64,000 nucleotides of DNA from Brassica napus (taxonomy: Eukaryota > Streptophyta > Magnoliopsida > Brassicales > Brassicaceae), in assembly GCF_020379485.1 (NCBI RefSeq), contig NC_063447.1, forward strand, positions 62,547,452 to 62,611,451, in the 5' to 3' direction. This document shows positions 22,890 to 35,147 of the stretch, piece after piece. A program made the translations under genes and the position numbers. The notes below the pieces were generated by a model, which searched no databases, was not told the origin of the DNA, and saw only the letters and a program-made list of their open reading frames with translations. Position 1 is the stretch's first letter. Each line of letters opens with the position of its first letter.

Positions 22890-25800
22890 TAGAATCTCTT
22901 TAGGCCCAAATATATCGGGCTTTTAAATTTTATTTTGAGTACTCTTTTATTTTTTCTCTTAAGATGCAAAAGAAAAACAAAAAGAAAGAAAACGTCAGGA
23001 AAGAGAGTAAAATCGTAACGAGATCTCTCTATCTGTGTACACTACACTACTGAACATTGAACATAAACAGATTTTGTTTAGTTGGTAAATATTGTGAAGT
23101 GTGGATCCAAATGAGAAAGCGACTAAACATGAGTAGCAAATATATAAATAGAGAATGGGCTATTGGACTTATCATCTATATCGTATTTATTTTGGGCCTC
23201 ACTTTTGTCACTGGGACCACCCTATAGGCTATAGTCCCCTCCAATTTGTTTTTCTTTTAAACTGTAATCAACTAAATGACGAGTTAACTGTAAAATATGG
23301 TCCGACATGTGTACGTGAGTATGTATGTATTTATAGAGTATGTATGTATTTATCAAATATGATGCATATATAATTAGTATTTTAAGATTTGGAACAGTGA
23401 TTGAATGATTGAATAAATGTGAATATAAGATTGGAGCTGTAGGGGAAGCTGACATATATCAATGGAGTTAATAAACTAATATACGAATGTCTAATAGTAT
23501 AAAGTTAGAATAGATAATAGTGAAAGCATACAAATTCAATATACAATGTTTCTGGCCTTCGTAGTTGAGACAGCCTGAGCGGTTTGATTCCTTTGCGTCC
23601 ATCTTACCATACAAACCGACCCCATCTTATTATATTTCTCATTTATATTTCATCCACATAAACAAATCTAACATATTTTCTTTCACTATCACTAAATAGT
23701 TTGTTTTACTTTTAGTTATAGTACTATAGGCTAACTAGCACCACTAACATTAAATCATAGTTAAAAACCATAGTTAAAAATACTGAAAATATGTAAAAAA
23801 GGATGATGAAACCAAATTATGTGAACATATAATGAAAACATATTGAAGACTATTATTGCTTTTTCCTTTTTGCACATGGACTTTTCAAGTAGATGCATGC
23901 TTAAAAGACTAATTATGTTTTTCAATTTTTTAATGGAGAAGGCAGGCTAGAGAGATAGAGATGGATAGAGCCCTAGACTCTGGGGGCAAATTGACAACTT
24001 GAGCATGTTGTTGCCATTATCGCACCACCGATTCTCCATTTTTAAGATTTTAAGTTAGGCAAAATAATTTTGAAAATTGGACCGCCTTCAACTTCACCAC
24101 TACCTCTTCGATGGCGACTGATCTTATATGTATTATTATCATACCTTTTTTAACAATCAATAATGGTCGATTTAATTAAATTAACACGAGTGACTCTAAG
24201 GAGATCGCGTCGGTCCAAAAACCTACAACTAATTTATAATATAAACATTCTCTTTATAAAAAACAGAGAAACCCTAATTTTCTAAAGGCTACATTTTCTT
24301 GTCTTGCCCACATACACACCTTAATGGGTCGAGCAAAAGCCAGGTATGCCATACCCCCAATCTATTGATCGAACTATTTATAGTCATGTGCAGTATGATC
24401 AATATAATTAATAACGTAATTATACATTGAATTAAATGTACATATTGGATGCGTGTGTATGTTGCCAAAAAAAAGTTGGGTCGAGATGCGTATGGTGCTT
24501 TTTCTGGTTAATAGTTGATTTTAGAAGAAAAACAAAAATTACAAGATTTAATTTTTAATTTAGAGAGGATATAAGTATAGAGTTTGGCCTTGGCATTTGA
24601 AAGGATGGGAAGACTCTATGGGATTAAGAAGGTCTCAGGTGATGGACAAATTAAATAAATTAAGGATCGCGAGTGGGCATTTATTTAAACAAGAAAGAGT
24701 TGATAAGTGTGCGAGTCTGAATTTTTCGGTATACATTAAAAAGTGGTCCTTACCCTAAACCCCATCTTTTCCTTCTTTCATTATCATATGCTTTATATAT
24801 CTCTCTATATGTACACCTACTCACCATCATTATCATAAGCTAATCTGGCACATTAAACAACTATTATAAATTGGGTTTGCAAAATTCTACTTTAATTCCA
24901 TAGCAAACTAATTCGATTCGTTCTTGTGTGTGTCAATTATAGCCATATATAGTATGAGATACACTACGTTCAAATTTGGAATGTAATGCTGTGGTTGTAG
25001 TTATGAGGCTTTTGCTACGGAAATGGCTATTGATCATAACCTTTTTGGTTAACAAAGTGTTCCGCATTTAAAATAATGAAAATTACATATTATTGGCTTT
25101 GAAAAGAAAAAAAAACAAGAAAAAGCAAGACAATAAAAACTGGATTTTGTGAGAGATTTTAAAAGTTGTTAAGTTTTAAGAAGTGTTAGAATAAATAAAC
25201 AATTGAAGTACCATATCAGATATTAGACCAAAGAAAAACGAATATAAGTGTGGTTAAACTCAGCTTAGTATGGAGATCTTTTTTTGGAAAATAACTAATT
25301 CAAGAACAAAATTTCGAGGGTTTAGATTCAAAGCGGATAATAACATACTAAGCGGGTGGTTAGACTTTTGGTGACATATATTTAGTTCTAGTAGAGCATC
25401 TATCCCTAGCAAAGAGCATTTAGTCTCTTTCTTGTAGAGCATTTAGTCCACGAAGACATTTTATCCGTCACAACAAATTGATAGCAAAATTAAGGTTTTG
25501 TGATCTTTGGTTCGAGAGAAATTATTTGAATAAATAAGTAATTAAATATCAGATATTAGACCGCAAAAATCTAATATATAAGTCTGTTTCAATTCTATTT
25601 AATGTAAGATTTTTTGGAATAATCGACCCAAAAATTAAACTGTTAGAGTTTAGGTTCAAATAAATTGCTTATTTACTCTAACAAGAAGGTTAAAGTCTCT
25701 GATTCAGTGAATACTGAAAAAGTTGACCGTGACCGTGATCGTGAAATCTGTATATGATTTTCTAATTTTAATGCTCCAAAAATAAATTACCAGTCAAGAC

Positions 25801-28800
25801 TCAAACCTAATAAAAAAAAACTGACAGAAATATATATGGAAAAAGAGTACTAAGTTCTTAAATTAATGTAATTGTATACATATTTACAATTTTTATTGTT
25901 CAAGTTTAGTGTGGTATTGAAACGATAAATATATTTTGTTCTGTCAAATGAAGCAACAGTACGTTTTTAACAATACTGGTAATACTATCAATCCCTCGTG
26001 CATTAATCTCTAGCTACACGACTCGAGGCTCGAGCTATTGATGTCTGGTAGAGCAAATAACAACTATATGATCCGTTAAGGCATTAATATTTGGAAAGCT
26101 AAATCCCCATCTTCAAGTCTAAACATCGAAACTAAGTTGATTGATTTTGTGGATTCAATTCATGTTTAAAATTTAGAAATAGGTTGATAGGAATTGAAGA
26201 GTTGGATGTATGGAAATAGAGAGGTCCCCCAGCCCCAGGACATAGCTTTGAAAAGGACGACGCTACGGGCTCCTCGTAATTTCTTGACATTTCTTGTATT
26301 TTTCTTTCTCTCTCTACAAGAAATCACAGAAATAGAGAGATGCTAATATGTAAAGATTGACAAAAAATAGAGGTGAAGAGGAGAACAAAATTAATTGTGT
26401 TTGTTTATATAAAGAAATTTAATCGGATTGTCTTTTCTTGTGCTTTTTTTTTTTGACAACCTTTTCTTGTGCTTTGCTATTTTTACTGATCAGTGTAATT
26501 TTATGACTCATATTTCTTTTGCCGATAGCCTGCTATTATCCAGACTAATATTTAAATCAATTATATATCGTACTTAGGGGCGTAATGTTATAAGATGTGC
26601 ATGAAAGAAGAGACAACCCATTGTATTTAGAAAGTTACAAAGGAAAATGACGGTAAGCCATGCAAATAGCTATGTATTAAAAAGTATAGTGTTCCAAAAA
26701 AGGTTTCCAAAAAAAGGTATCTTAGCAAACAATTTGATATATATTACGAAAAAAATTGGAGTGTTAACTAAGATTTCAAATCAATAACCGATTAAACAGA
26801 AGAAAACAATGTATCGACCACTACAGGCTTTTGTGTCTAGCCAATTATGGATTGAGGATGAGGTTTTGGACCACGTTTATGAAATTTTTTGACAGGCTGT
26901 TAGTAAGGAAATGGTATAAGTATACTATCTACTATAATAGCGTCGCTTAACAGGAAAAAGACTATACGATTCTTTTTAATAAAGTTATAAACTTTAATCA
27001 TCAACCAGCTAGCACTTGATTACTGTTAACCGAAATTGGAGAAAGGAACAAGGAGTTGCTTAGTCTCTGTCAGGACCACGTACTTAAAAAAGATATAGAT
27101 TAACTATACGTGAAAACAATCAATTTACCTAGTTATCAAGGGGTTTGTGAGGGTCCATTAGACAAGTATCATGTTGTAGAGTACTATACTGACATTGTTA
27201 AAGCATGCATCTCTAACTAAAAAATATTGAACGACCAAAAAAATATTGAAAAATAAAAATAAAGACAAAGGAAAGGAAAGATAAAGAAAAAGGTTCTTGT
27301 TTGACAAAAACTATAAAAACATTATGATACATTTTTTATCACTTATCACTTTATGATTAGTTTGTTTTTATAATCTAAATTTTAATTAATTTATGATGAA
27401 ATTATTATTGTTATATATATATATTATCGATAAAGATGTTTTCATAAATTTCATAATTTTTTTCTCATAAATTTTTCACTTTAAAACTATTGATCTCTTT
27501 TTACCTTTTTTGATAAATTAAGAATCTAAAGAACAAATTCGGTTGGAGATGGCTTTCCAAGCTGTTGGTATGATACACACAAATATGTATCGATTTTCGT
27601 TTTGTGCGAAAGTTATATCTTGAGCCATAAACTCTAAGAATTTTTGGCCGGTCCAAGAACAATGAGATACCATGTCTATTTTAGATAATTTTTTCGATTG
27701 GTTGTGATTAAGCTTGTGTATCCACTTTTAAACTGGCCTGGCCAATCCTTTTGAAGAAAAAGTAATCGGCCAACCAAACAATATTTATACATATTAAGAT
27801 GGTGACTGATCCTTTTTTTTGTAACAACATAGATATATATTATAACTCTGAGAAGATATAACAACATACTAGATTATTTACTCTGAATCCGGAAAAGAAA
27901 AGTGACTCAAAACACTTTTTATATCGTAAAAAGTTATTTAAGTTTTAAACTAGTTAAGATAATATATCTACAAGTGGACATTTTGATAAGAATTCTTATT
28001 TTTATATTAGGCAAAAAAATAACCATTTTCGGTTTAGGTCATGTTAAAACGAGATGTATGTTATAGTCTTAGCTTATAGCTCAGTAACGATTTTAGGTTT
28101 AGTGTCAATGTGTCATGTTAAAACAAGGGACCTAATTTTCTGTTATAGCTCAGTTGTTAGGTTCTAATTTTCTGCCATTCAGAAGAAAAGGGACCTAATT
28201 TTCTGTTGTGGTAAGTAAGAAGATATATTTATTACATTTGTAAATATTTAATTTGTATCATTAACGTAATTACTATCGACTAATCTTTTTGATTATCCAT
28301 GATTTATTTTGGTTATTTTGATGTTTTGATCATCCATGATTTATCTTGGTTATATATATAAATAACAACTGAGTACATAGACATGTAAATAAAGAAAAAT
28401 ATAATAATATCCCTAATATTAATGTGGTCATAAATTGGATTTTTTATTACAAGGTAAGAGGTATAAATGTGTTGATTAATATAAAAAAAATCACCCAAAC
28501 ACATACAATGTTAGACATAAATGTGAATAATTTATACACCAAGAAGAAATTAAGAGAGGGAGAGAAGGGGAACCATAACAAAAAGTCAACAGTAAATACC
28601 AAACTAAAACAACATGCCAATCTTGTCTCTGTGAAACCAAAAACTGCAGCAAACCCATGAAAGAGGTCCCCATTCGATACTGAGCATTTACTAAGGCGAG
28701 ATTGTTTATTAAGTAGTAGTACTTGTTAATCATTTTAATTGTTAATAGTTTTACGATTAAAATTAATTTGAAGTAAAACAAATTTTTCTCCCTAAGAACG

Positions 28801-29160
28801 CGACATTATCATCTCCTTTCTCCTCATATCTCAACCATCTACGATCTGTATTCGTTAAACAAATCTATTTTTTTGGCAAATTAAAAAAAAAATTGTATGG
28901 GAAATTAATTAAAAGTATAGATTATGGAAGGAGGAAAAGAAGAAACTAAGATAGTGGTAAAAGGACAATAATGTCACATGAACTGAACCAGATCTATTCA
29001 AGGGGTCCCTCTAAATTGGTTCTCTCTTGCCCATATCTCCATCATTCTCATCATAACATTATAACATTCAAGATTTCTATCATTCTTCAAAAAAAATCTT
29101 AACAGTACTTTTTGTTTTCTTCCACTATAACTCTGAGAGCTATAGCTATTAGCCTATTGC
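22890..29160. other. long AT-rich intergenic region upstream of NGA1
   Basis: About 6.3 kb without a supported gene; reading frames are short and lack recognised domains. It holds runs of A/T, a repetitive patch at about 28035-28205 built from CATGTTAAAACAAGGGACCT and ATTTTCTG words, and one minute retro-insertion at 26433-26475. Regulatory DNA for NGA1 is likely to lie here, since NGA1 is a developmentally patterned gene, but no specific site could be assigned. Confidence 0.5.
26433..26475 (-). mobile_element. ultra-short poly(A) retro-insertion
   Basis: CTTTTCTTGTGCTTT occurs at 26433-26447 and again at 26461-26475. Between the copies is only a T run plus GACAAC. This looks like a 15-bp target-site duplication around a LINE/SINE-type tail inserted in reverse, truncated almost to the poly(A). 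Confidence 0.6.
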
Positions 29161-29182
29161 AGAAAACCAGTAAAAGATAGAG

Positions 29183-29224
29183 ATGAGAAAGAGAGAGAGA
29201 GAGATCATGCTGATAAGAAGTTAG
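29183..29224 (+). promoter_or_regulatory. possible upstream ORF in the NGA1 leader
   Basis: An ATG at 29183 opens a 13-codon frame (MRKREREIMLIRS) that stops at 29222-29224, about 215 bp before the NGA1 start. A second ATG (29207) shares the stop. It matters only if transcription starts upstream, which the sequence does not show. Confidence 0.25.
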
Positions 29225-29438
29225 GCAAAACTAACTTTCTATTTATGTATAATTAGGTCAATCACATCACCAATTTAACCTTTTTCCTCCTCTAAATCTC
29301 CTTCACTTCTCCTCCTCTACTTCCAAAATTAGGGTTTGTTGTTTCTCTCTTTCTTTCGCAATTTTCAAAGTAATCCAATCGGAATCAAGTCAAAACACCT
29401 ATCTTAGCCACACCATTAAGAGATCTGACTTCTAAAAG

Positions 29439-30353
29439 ATGATGACCAACTTGTCTCTTGCAAGAGAAGGAGAAGCAGAAGCAAAGAAGCCCATAGAAAA
29501 AGTTGAGAGAGAGCACATGTTCGACAAAGTGGTGACTCCAAGCGACGTAGGGAAACTAAACCGGCTCGTGATCCCAAAGCAACACGCAGAAAGATACTTC
29601 CCTCTAGATTCATCCTCAAACGGGAAAGGTTTGCTTTTAAACTTCGAAGATCTAACAGGAAAGTCATGGAGGTTCCGTTACTCTTACTGGAACAGTAGCC
29701 AGAGCTATGTCATGACTAAAGGTTGGAGCCGTTTCGTTAAAGACAAGAAGCTTGACGCCGGAGATATTGTCTCTTTCCAGAGATGTGTCGGAGACAGCCG
29801 CTTGTTTATCGATTGGAGGAGAAGACCTAAAGTCCCTGACTATCCGACATCGACTGCTCACTTTGCTGGAGGAGTTATGTTCCCTAGGTTTTACAGTTTT
29901 CCGACAGCAACTACTTCGACATGTTACGATCTGTACAATCATCAGCCGCCACGTCATCATCACATTGGTTACGGTTATCCACAGATTCCGAGAGAATTTG
30001 GATACGGGTATTTCGTTAGGTCAGTGGACCAGAGATCGGTGGTGGCTGATCCGTTAGTGATCGAATCTGTGCCGGTGATGATGCGCGGAGGAGCTCGAGT
30101 TAGTCAGGAGGTTGTTGGAACGGCCGGGAAGAGGCTGAGGCTTTTTGGAGTCGATATGGAATGTGGCGAGAGTGGAGTAACCAACAGTACGGAGGAAGAA
30201 TCTTCATCTTCCGGTGGGAGTTTGCCGCGTGCCGGAGGTGGCGGTGCTTCTTCATCTTCCTCTTTGTTTCAGCTGAGACTTGGGAGCAGCTGTGAAGATG
30301 ATCACTTCTCTAAGAAAGGAAAGTCTTCATTGCCTTTTGATTTGGATCAATAA
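29439..30353 (+). CDS. NGA1: NGATHA1-type B3 transcription factor
   Basis: A single-exon frame of 304 aa. The B3 DNA-binding domain covers about residues 25-128 ([46 protein letters not shown]). There is no AP2 domain, which places it in the NGA group rather than the RAV group. C-terminal NGA features are present: [12 protein letters not shown] (about 204-215) and the B3-type repression motif RLFGV (234-238). A Ser/Gly-rich stretch is followed by a tail ending PFDLDQ. NGA proteins act in the nucleus to shape style and stigma and to limit lateral organ growth. Position after PPA3 matches At2g46870. No damage is seen. Confidence 0.94.
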   Translation: MMTNLSLAREGEAEAKKPIEKVEREHMFDKVVTPSDVGKLNRLVIPKQHAERYFPLDSSSNGKGLLLNFEDLTGKSWRFRYSYWNSSQSYVMTKGWSRFVKDKKLDAGDIVSFQRCVGDSRLFIDWRRRPKVPDYPTSTAHFAGGVMFPRFYSFPTATTSTCYDLYNHQPPRHHHIGYGYPQIPREFGYGYFVRSVDQRSVVADPLVIESVPVMMRGGARVSQEVVGTAGKRLRLFGVDMECGESGVTNSTEEESSSSGGSLPRAGGGGASSSSSLFQLRLGSSCEDDHFSKKGKSSLPFDLDQ

Positions 30354-31403
30354 TAATTGATGAGAGATTAGTTGGTATTATAAGTTTAAACCACACATAA
30401 TTATATATATGACAACATAATGCATTGGTTTCATTATAAATTTATAGTGAAATGATGTACATGTGTTATAGTGATATACATTCATAGTCCATATAGAGAA
30501 TTTTTATGGATTTGAATAATCCTTTTGTCAAGTGTTCTTGAAAAAATTGTTCATATGAAGTACCTCCACCATTTGTTAGTCCTTTTATCATTTTACCCAA
30601 TATATCATCTATCGATTGAATAAATTATTAAAATCACATTTGGAAAAACATATCTTAGGTTATGTAACAAGATTGCAAGGCTGTTTATAGTAGAAAAATT
30701 GGGTACAACAAATAAGTGAGATTTGTAAGAAGAGACATGAACTAGGATTGGGATCAGTGTAAACCCATATCTCTCTTGTATATCTCTTCGGTCAGAAAGT
30801 TTCAGAGTTTGATGGGCTGTCTTAGAAAAATGAAATGTCTCTATATAGGATTGCTGCTTTTTGTATATATATATGTGTGTATCATTAATTATTGTCCCTG
30901 CAATAAAATTTGTTATGGGTTTCTATGTTTGGATTACTAAATATGGCTGCTGCGCGGCTGCTTTTCTCTGAAGCTATTGCTGGATATCAGTTAGGCAGGT
31001 AGACTTGCAGGAGATGGGTAGTGACAAATCAGTAATTAAAAACTTGCTTATTTATATAACTGTGTGATGTCTATATTAGCAAAAACGAAAAAGAGAAGAG
31101 TTTTTCTTTCTTTCTTTTTCATCTTGGGGAATGGGGCGATTGAAAAAAGGTGTGATCTGAAAATAAGAAAATTAACAAAACAGTATTTTTTGTTGTCAGG
31201 TATGTATTGTATTGTATTGTATTTTGGGTTTCTCTTTTCGGCTCTTGGTCTTAACTCTGCAATCTCTATATCTAGATATCAATGCAGAAACACATTTAGT
31301 GTAAACATATGTTATAGTTCTACCCTTACGTAAGATGTGTTGATATCTATATCTTATCCGATCATCTAGTAAGATTTATCACGAGTATATATACCATATA
31401 GCT
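30354..31403. other. NGA1 3' region
   Basis: AT-rich non-coding sequence after NGA1. No exon with a recognised domain was found. A short (TTGTA)n-like run occurs at about 31204-31225. Confidence 0.5.
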
Positions 31404-31740
31404 TTTTTTTTTTTTTTGAACACAAACTTTCATTAACTTCAAATTCAAGGACTACAAAGCCAAGAGGGAATTAAACATCCTCTTGAAGAAAATTCATAAA
31501 CTACACTAGTAAATAGAACCAAGTAAAATAAATCTTCATATGAAGTTGACAGCGAATTCAATACTAAGCTTGAATGCGTCGATAAAGCTTTCACGACAAA
31601 GTCGGACCGCTGAGAATTAGTCACAAGTGACGTTGAGAGACAGCCCTCACCAACGAGTAAAACCGAAGTAGTCTCGATTGCACCTTCAGGTCCGTACAGA
31701 CCACTCCACAAGGTAACAAACCGGTGAGTAAACTGAAACT
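31404..31740 (-). mobile_element. poly(A)-tailed retroelement fragment
   Basis: A run of about 15 T at 31404-31418 is followed by sequence that reads, on the minus strand, as an open stretch ending just before the poly(A) (31445-31711; includes LVTNSQRSDFVVKAL). A coding-like body running into a poly(A) tail suggests the 3' end of a LINE-type element inserted in reverse. No RNase H motif could be assigned with certainty and target duplications are not clear. Confidence 0.4.
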
Positions 31741-31799
31741 AAAGCTCGGAAAAGAATCCGAGAAAGGCATACATTCATTAGTCAAATTTCAAACGTTAA

Positions 31800-32740
31800 A
31801 TATATGGTTTGTATAGTATATATATTGCTAACTAAATTCACCTTAAATGTTTGGGTTTGTTTTCAATTTGATGTGGTGGATTACATAAATCGTGAGAGAT
31901 TGGCACAGATAACATCAACTATCGATTGGTGGGTGTGAATGAAGACTATCTCAAACCATTTTTTATAAACTGAACGGATCGGAGCAGATTAAACCGTGAA
32001 CCCGGAAACATATAGGAATCAGTCATTCAGTTGGATAAAACATTGAGTTTGTTTGTAATTTTCTATTAAAAATTAATTTTATTAATTATTTTTATCACTT
32101 AAATTATACAAATAAAAAAATTTCTATTTTTATTATATTAGTTTTATATAAAATTATAACTCACAATAATAAATATTTAAATTCAAAAAACTTGGTTTTA
32201 TATATAAAATAAAAATATTGGTTTTATATTTTTTATTTACACTCAAATTTTATTTCATAATTATTTTTATTAAAAAATTTAATTATGTTTGTAAATTTAC
32301 CAAAATAATTAACAAAGCATTTAGATTTAGTTTTATTTTCATTCTTCGTGCGATTGAACTGATCAACTGAATTAAGTTAAAACCGATTGAAACTTTCCGA
32401 AGCATATTGATCAATGACCCAAAAATCATTTCGGTTAGCTATCAGTTCGGTTTTAGAAACAATTTACCTGAGACCAATGAAAATTTCTCGACCGGTAAAA
32501 CTCAGAAAACAGCAAGCAATTTCTAATTTAAACATTCATCATTCAACGTCTCGGCGTTTCAACGAGTCAAAGTAAAGAGAAATTCAAGCTTCATTCACTC
32601 TTCCGAATTTCTCACTCGGTCCCTACATTGACTCATGTAACGTTTATAGATAAAAAAAAATATCAAATGATATTTTGAGGAAAATAAAAAGAACATAGTA
32701 GAAAGGAAAATCAATAGATCCCAAGTATCTGAATCTAGAA
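31800..32740. other. very AT-rich spacer
   Basis: Contains a long A/T-only-like block at about 32045-32340 and patches of degenerate CGGTT/AACCG words at about 31970-32010 and 32350-32470. It could be part of a non-autonomous DNA transposon, but no termini were found. Confidence 0.35.
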
Positions 32741-33440
32741 AACGGAGGAGAATGTATGGTTCAAAGGTCGTTAGATCACTTGACAGGAGCAGTCAAGATG
32801 GGGTGGTGGTAGCTCTAGACAGGGACAAGGGGGAAGACGTGGAGTCCATCACATCACAAAGCCGGTTTTGATTTCTCCAATGGAGATCAGGGCTCGCTTG
32901 GATCGTTCTTTCTCAATGGAGTTTCTTGAGACTAAAGATGCATACAACTACTTCAGGTAATAACATCTTTGATAGTTTTTCTTTCTTTCCTTTCTGGTAT
33001 GTGGCGATAGAAATTGTAAGTCTGATGAATTACTTTCCTTTTATGCAACAGATATATCCATTTATATATGAGTAGGCTCAGAGAGCTTTTCAGGCCGCAC
33101 TTGCTCTTCATGATCTAAATGGTGTAGCAAGTGTCCTTCCTTACCGTATTGATTCGCATATAACTATGGCCGACTATTTTGAGTTTGTGGGAGAGCATCA
33201 AGTGCCGCAGATGCCACGCTTGTACCGGTTGGAGCGTGCGTGGTATCCTATGTTCACTCCGTTCAATGGTATCTGCCGGTTGAAGTTTACTCATGAGACA
33301 AACAAGCCATTTTTCACGTCACTTTTTCGTCACATGAGGAACATGGATAGGCCTATGTGGCTGTCGTAAAGCCTCGTTACGGGATATGTGAGATGGAAGG
33401 CGCATGCTGGCATGCACTGTAAGAAGGTGTTAAACGGTGT
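32740..33440 (+). pseudogene. unrecognised broken gene
   Basis: Two exon-like pieces. About 32800-32956 encodes a Gly/Arg-rich start, then HHITKPVLISPMEIRARLD and FLETKDAYNYFR, ending at a GTAATA donor. About 33070-33369 encodes AQRAFQAALALHDLNG and, from the Met at 33166, ADYFEFVGEHQVPQMP through KFTHETNKPFF to a stop after MWLS. Sequence after the stop stays protein-like in another frame (VVKPRYGICEMEGACWHAL), so frameshifts are likely. The Gly/Arg-rich region could suggest nucleic-acid binding, but I do not recognise the family and assign no function. Confidence 0.45.
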
Positions 33441-33562
33441 CGATGAAATGGAGGAAACTGTTGAAAATTTATTAATTGTTTGATTTTCGTCAAAATATCT
33501 TAAAACTTATTTATTAGCTAAAAACTGAAATCTATTCAAACTCGCTGGAAGAGTTTAAGAGA

Positions 33563-35147
33563 TTAGTTGGATGATTCGAAGACGAGGTGACATGAACTTG
33601 AAGCCCTAACTACACTAGCCAACTCGTTGAGCATCTCATGTTTCTCTTCCAACGTTTGGAAATATTCCAGCTGTATGGGTTCTGTGTAGAAGGTTGCTTT
33701 CTTCAAGTGTCTTGCCTTCTTTAAAATGTATGTTGCCACTTCTCTATCATCTTTACGATCCCATATGTATCCTGTCCAGATGAGTGTCTCAAGATGGAAC
33801 AACAAACATTCTGGTACACATTTAGGACGTTGCTCCCAGTCCCCGGCCAATGGAAAAGTGGATACTTTGTTGTCATGGTACAAATATGCCTGAGACCAAT
33901 GCAATAAAAATGATATCAGATCTCATCGAAAATACCTGAAATTGGAGCTATGAGAAAAAAAAAACTAATTAAAATTGCTTACGATGTTGACGAGCTTGAG
34001 GATTTGCAATCTAGGAGAACTATCGAGCATGCGCGCAAGTAGAATCGACCATTCACTTTTCCTTGTATTCAGGTCCAAAGATACCAGCTGAGAGAAGGTA
34101 ATACCAGTAGGACACTTGATCTGTGCATGATGCAACATTAGTATATTAAAAACAATTAATATTAGCCCGGAAAAAATCACCTGTGAGAACCTTAAATTGT
34201 ACCTTGAAGGGTGAAAAGTCAAAGGAAAGACGTTTGGCTGAAGTTAGAGATACAAAAATGTTTTCGTTGTGTAAATTTATATCAGTAAAGCCAGTGATTT
34301 TTGCCTCCACCAGTTCTGGAGCATTCTCAATAAGACAAAACCCATACGACTCGGTGCGTTGAGTCCTAAATAACGAAAAACTTAACAACCCGACTCCTTT
34401 GATGTTCAAGTATTTCAAAGAAGGGGCGTTTATCGCATAGCCTCCCCGACATGTTCCTCGGAATGTATCTACTATGGTTAGTCTCTGTAATGATGGCACC
34501 GCAATAGTGAAAGTGATCACCCCATCGTAACTGCCCCTTCGCTGCACAACCAAATCTTCGAGACTAGGGCAACCACATAAAAGGTTGCAAACAGATTCGT
34601 CGTCTCTGAAGTTCGCATAGCTAAGGGACTTCAAACCGACCCGAGAAGGAAAGTCTAAAAGAAATAACTTACTTATTTCCAAGGTATCGAGTGTGTTATT
34701 ACAGTTACAGAAAGCACTCGGAAATGTAATCAAGTTGCCGTAATACGTTTCATCTAAAAGCAGCTTCAGTACTAATTTGCGCACATGGTGTGCAAATGCA
34801 ATTCCAATCCATATTGTGATATCATCTGAAGCTTCAGATACGCATATATCTACCAAATAAAAACTATCTAGAACCGGAGAGTTATATGAAAGCAAAGACT
34901 TGCTAACAATCTCTGAAAACCTATGGGATTCAGTTTTGTGATACCAAGAATCAAACTTGATGCTTGGCACTTTCTTCCAAAGAGATCTCCACCTTTTAGA
35001 CAAAACACTCGTTGCTATGACATTTTTTGTTGCAAGTGAAGATAATATCTGCATAAGCAAAGCTTCAGGCAACTCACTAATCCTGTCCTCATTCAGGACA
35101 TCTTGATTTCTCAGATTTTCACCACAGGTTTTGCTGTCAGGATTCAA
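33563..35147 (-). CDS. F-box/LRR/FBD protein
   Basis: Three exons on the minus strand, 35147-34203, 34120-33983 and 33889-33563, join in phase 0 to 469 aa. The F-box is at residues about 20-60 ([19 protein letters not shown], then [12 protein letters not shown]) and should bind Skp1. LRR-like sequence follows ([41 protein letters not shown]). The C-terminal exon carries the FBD-type domain ([29 protein letters not shown]). Such proteins are predicted substrate receptors of SCF E3 ubiquitin ligases; this is a large, fast-evolving crucifer family and most targets are unknown. No stop or frameshift is seen, so this is probably the functional relative of the degraded copy at 17880-19700. It is absent from the syntenic Arabidopsis interval as I remember it. 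Confidence 0.85.

Noticed and set aside
31404..31840. Target-site duplication for the poly(T) retroelement fragment
   Set aside because: Only TATATA-type low-complexity matches were found, which are expected by chance here.
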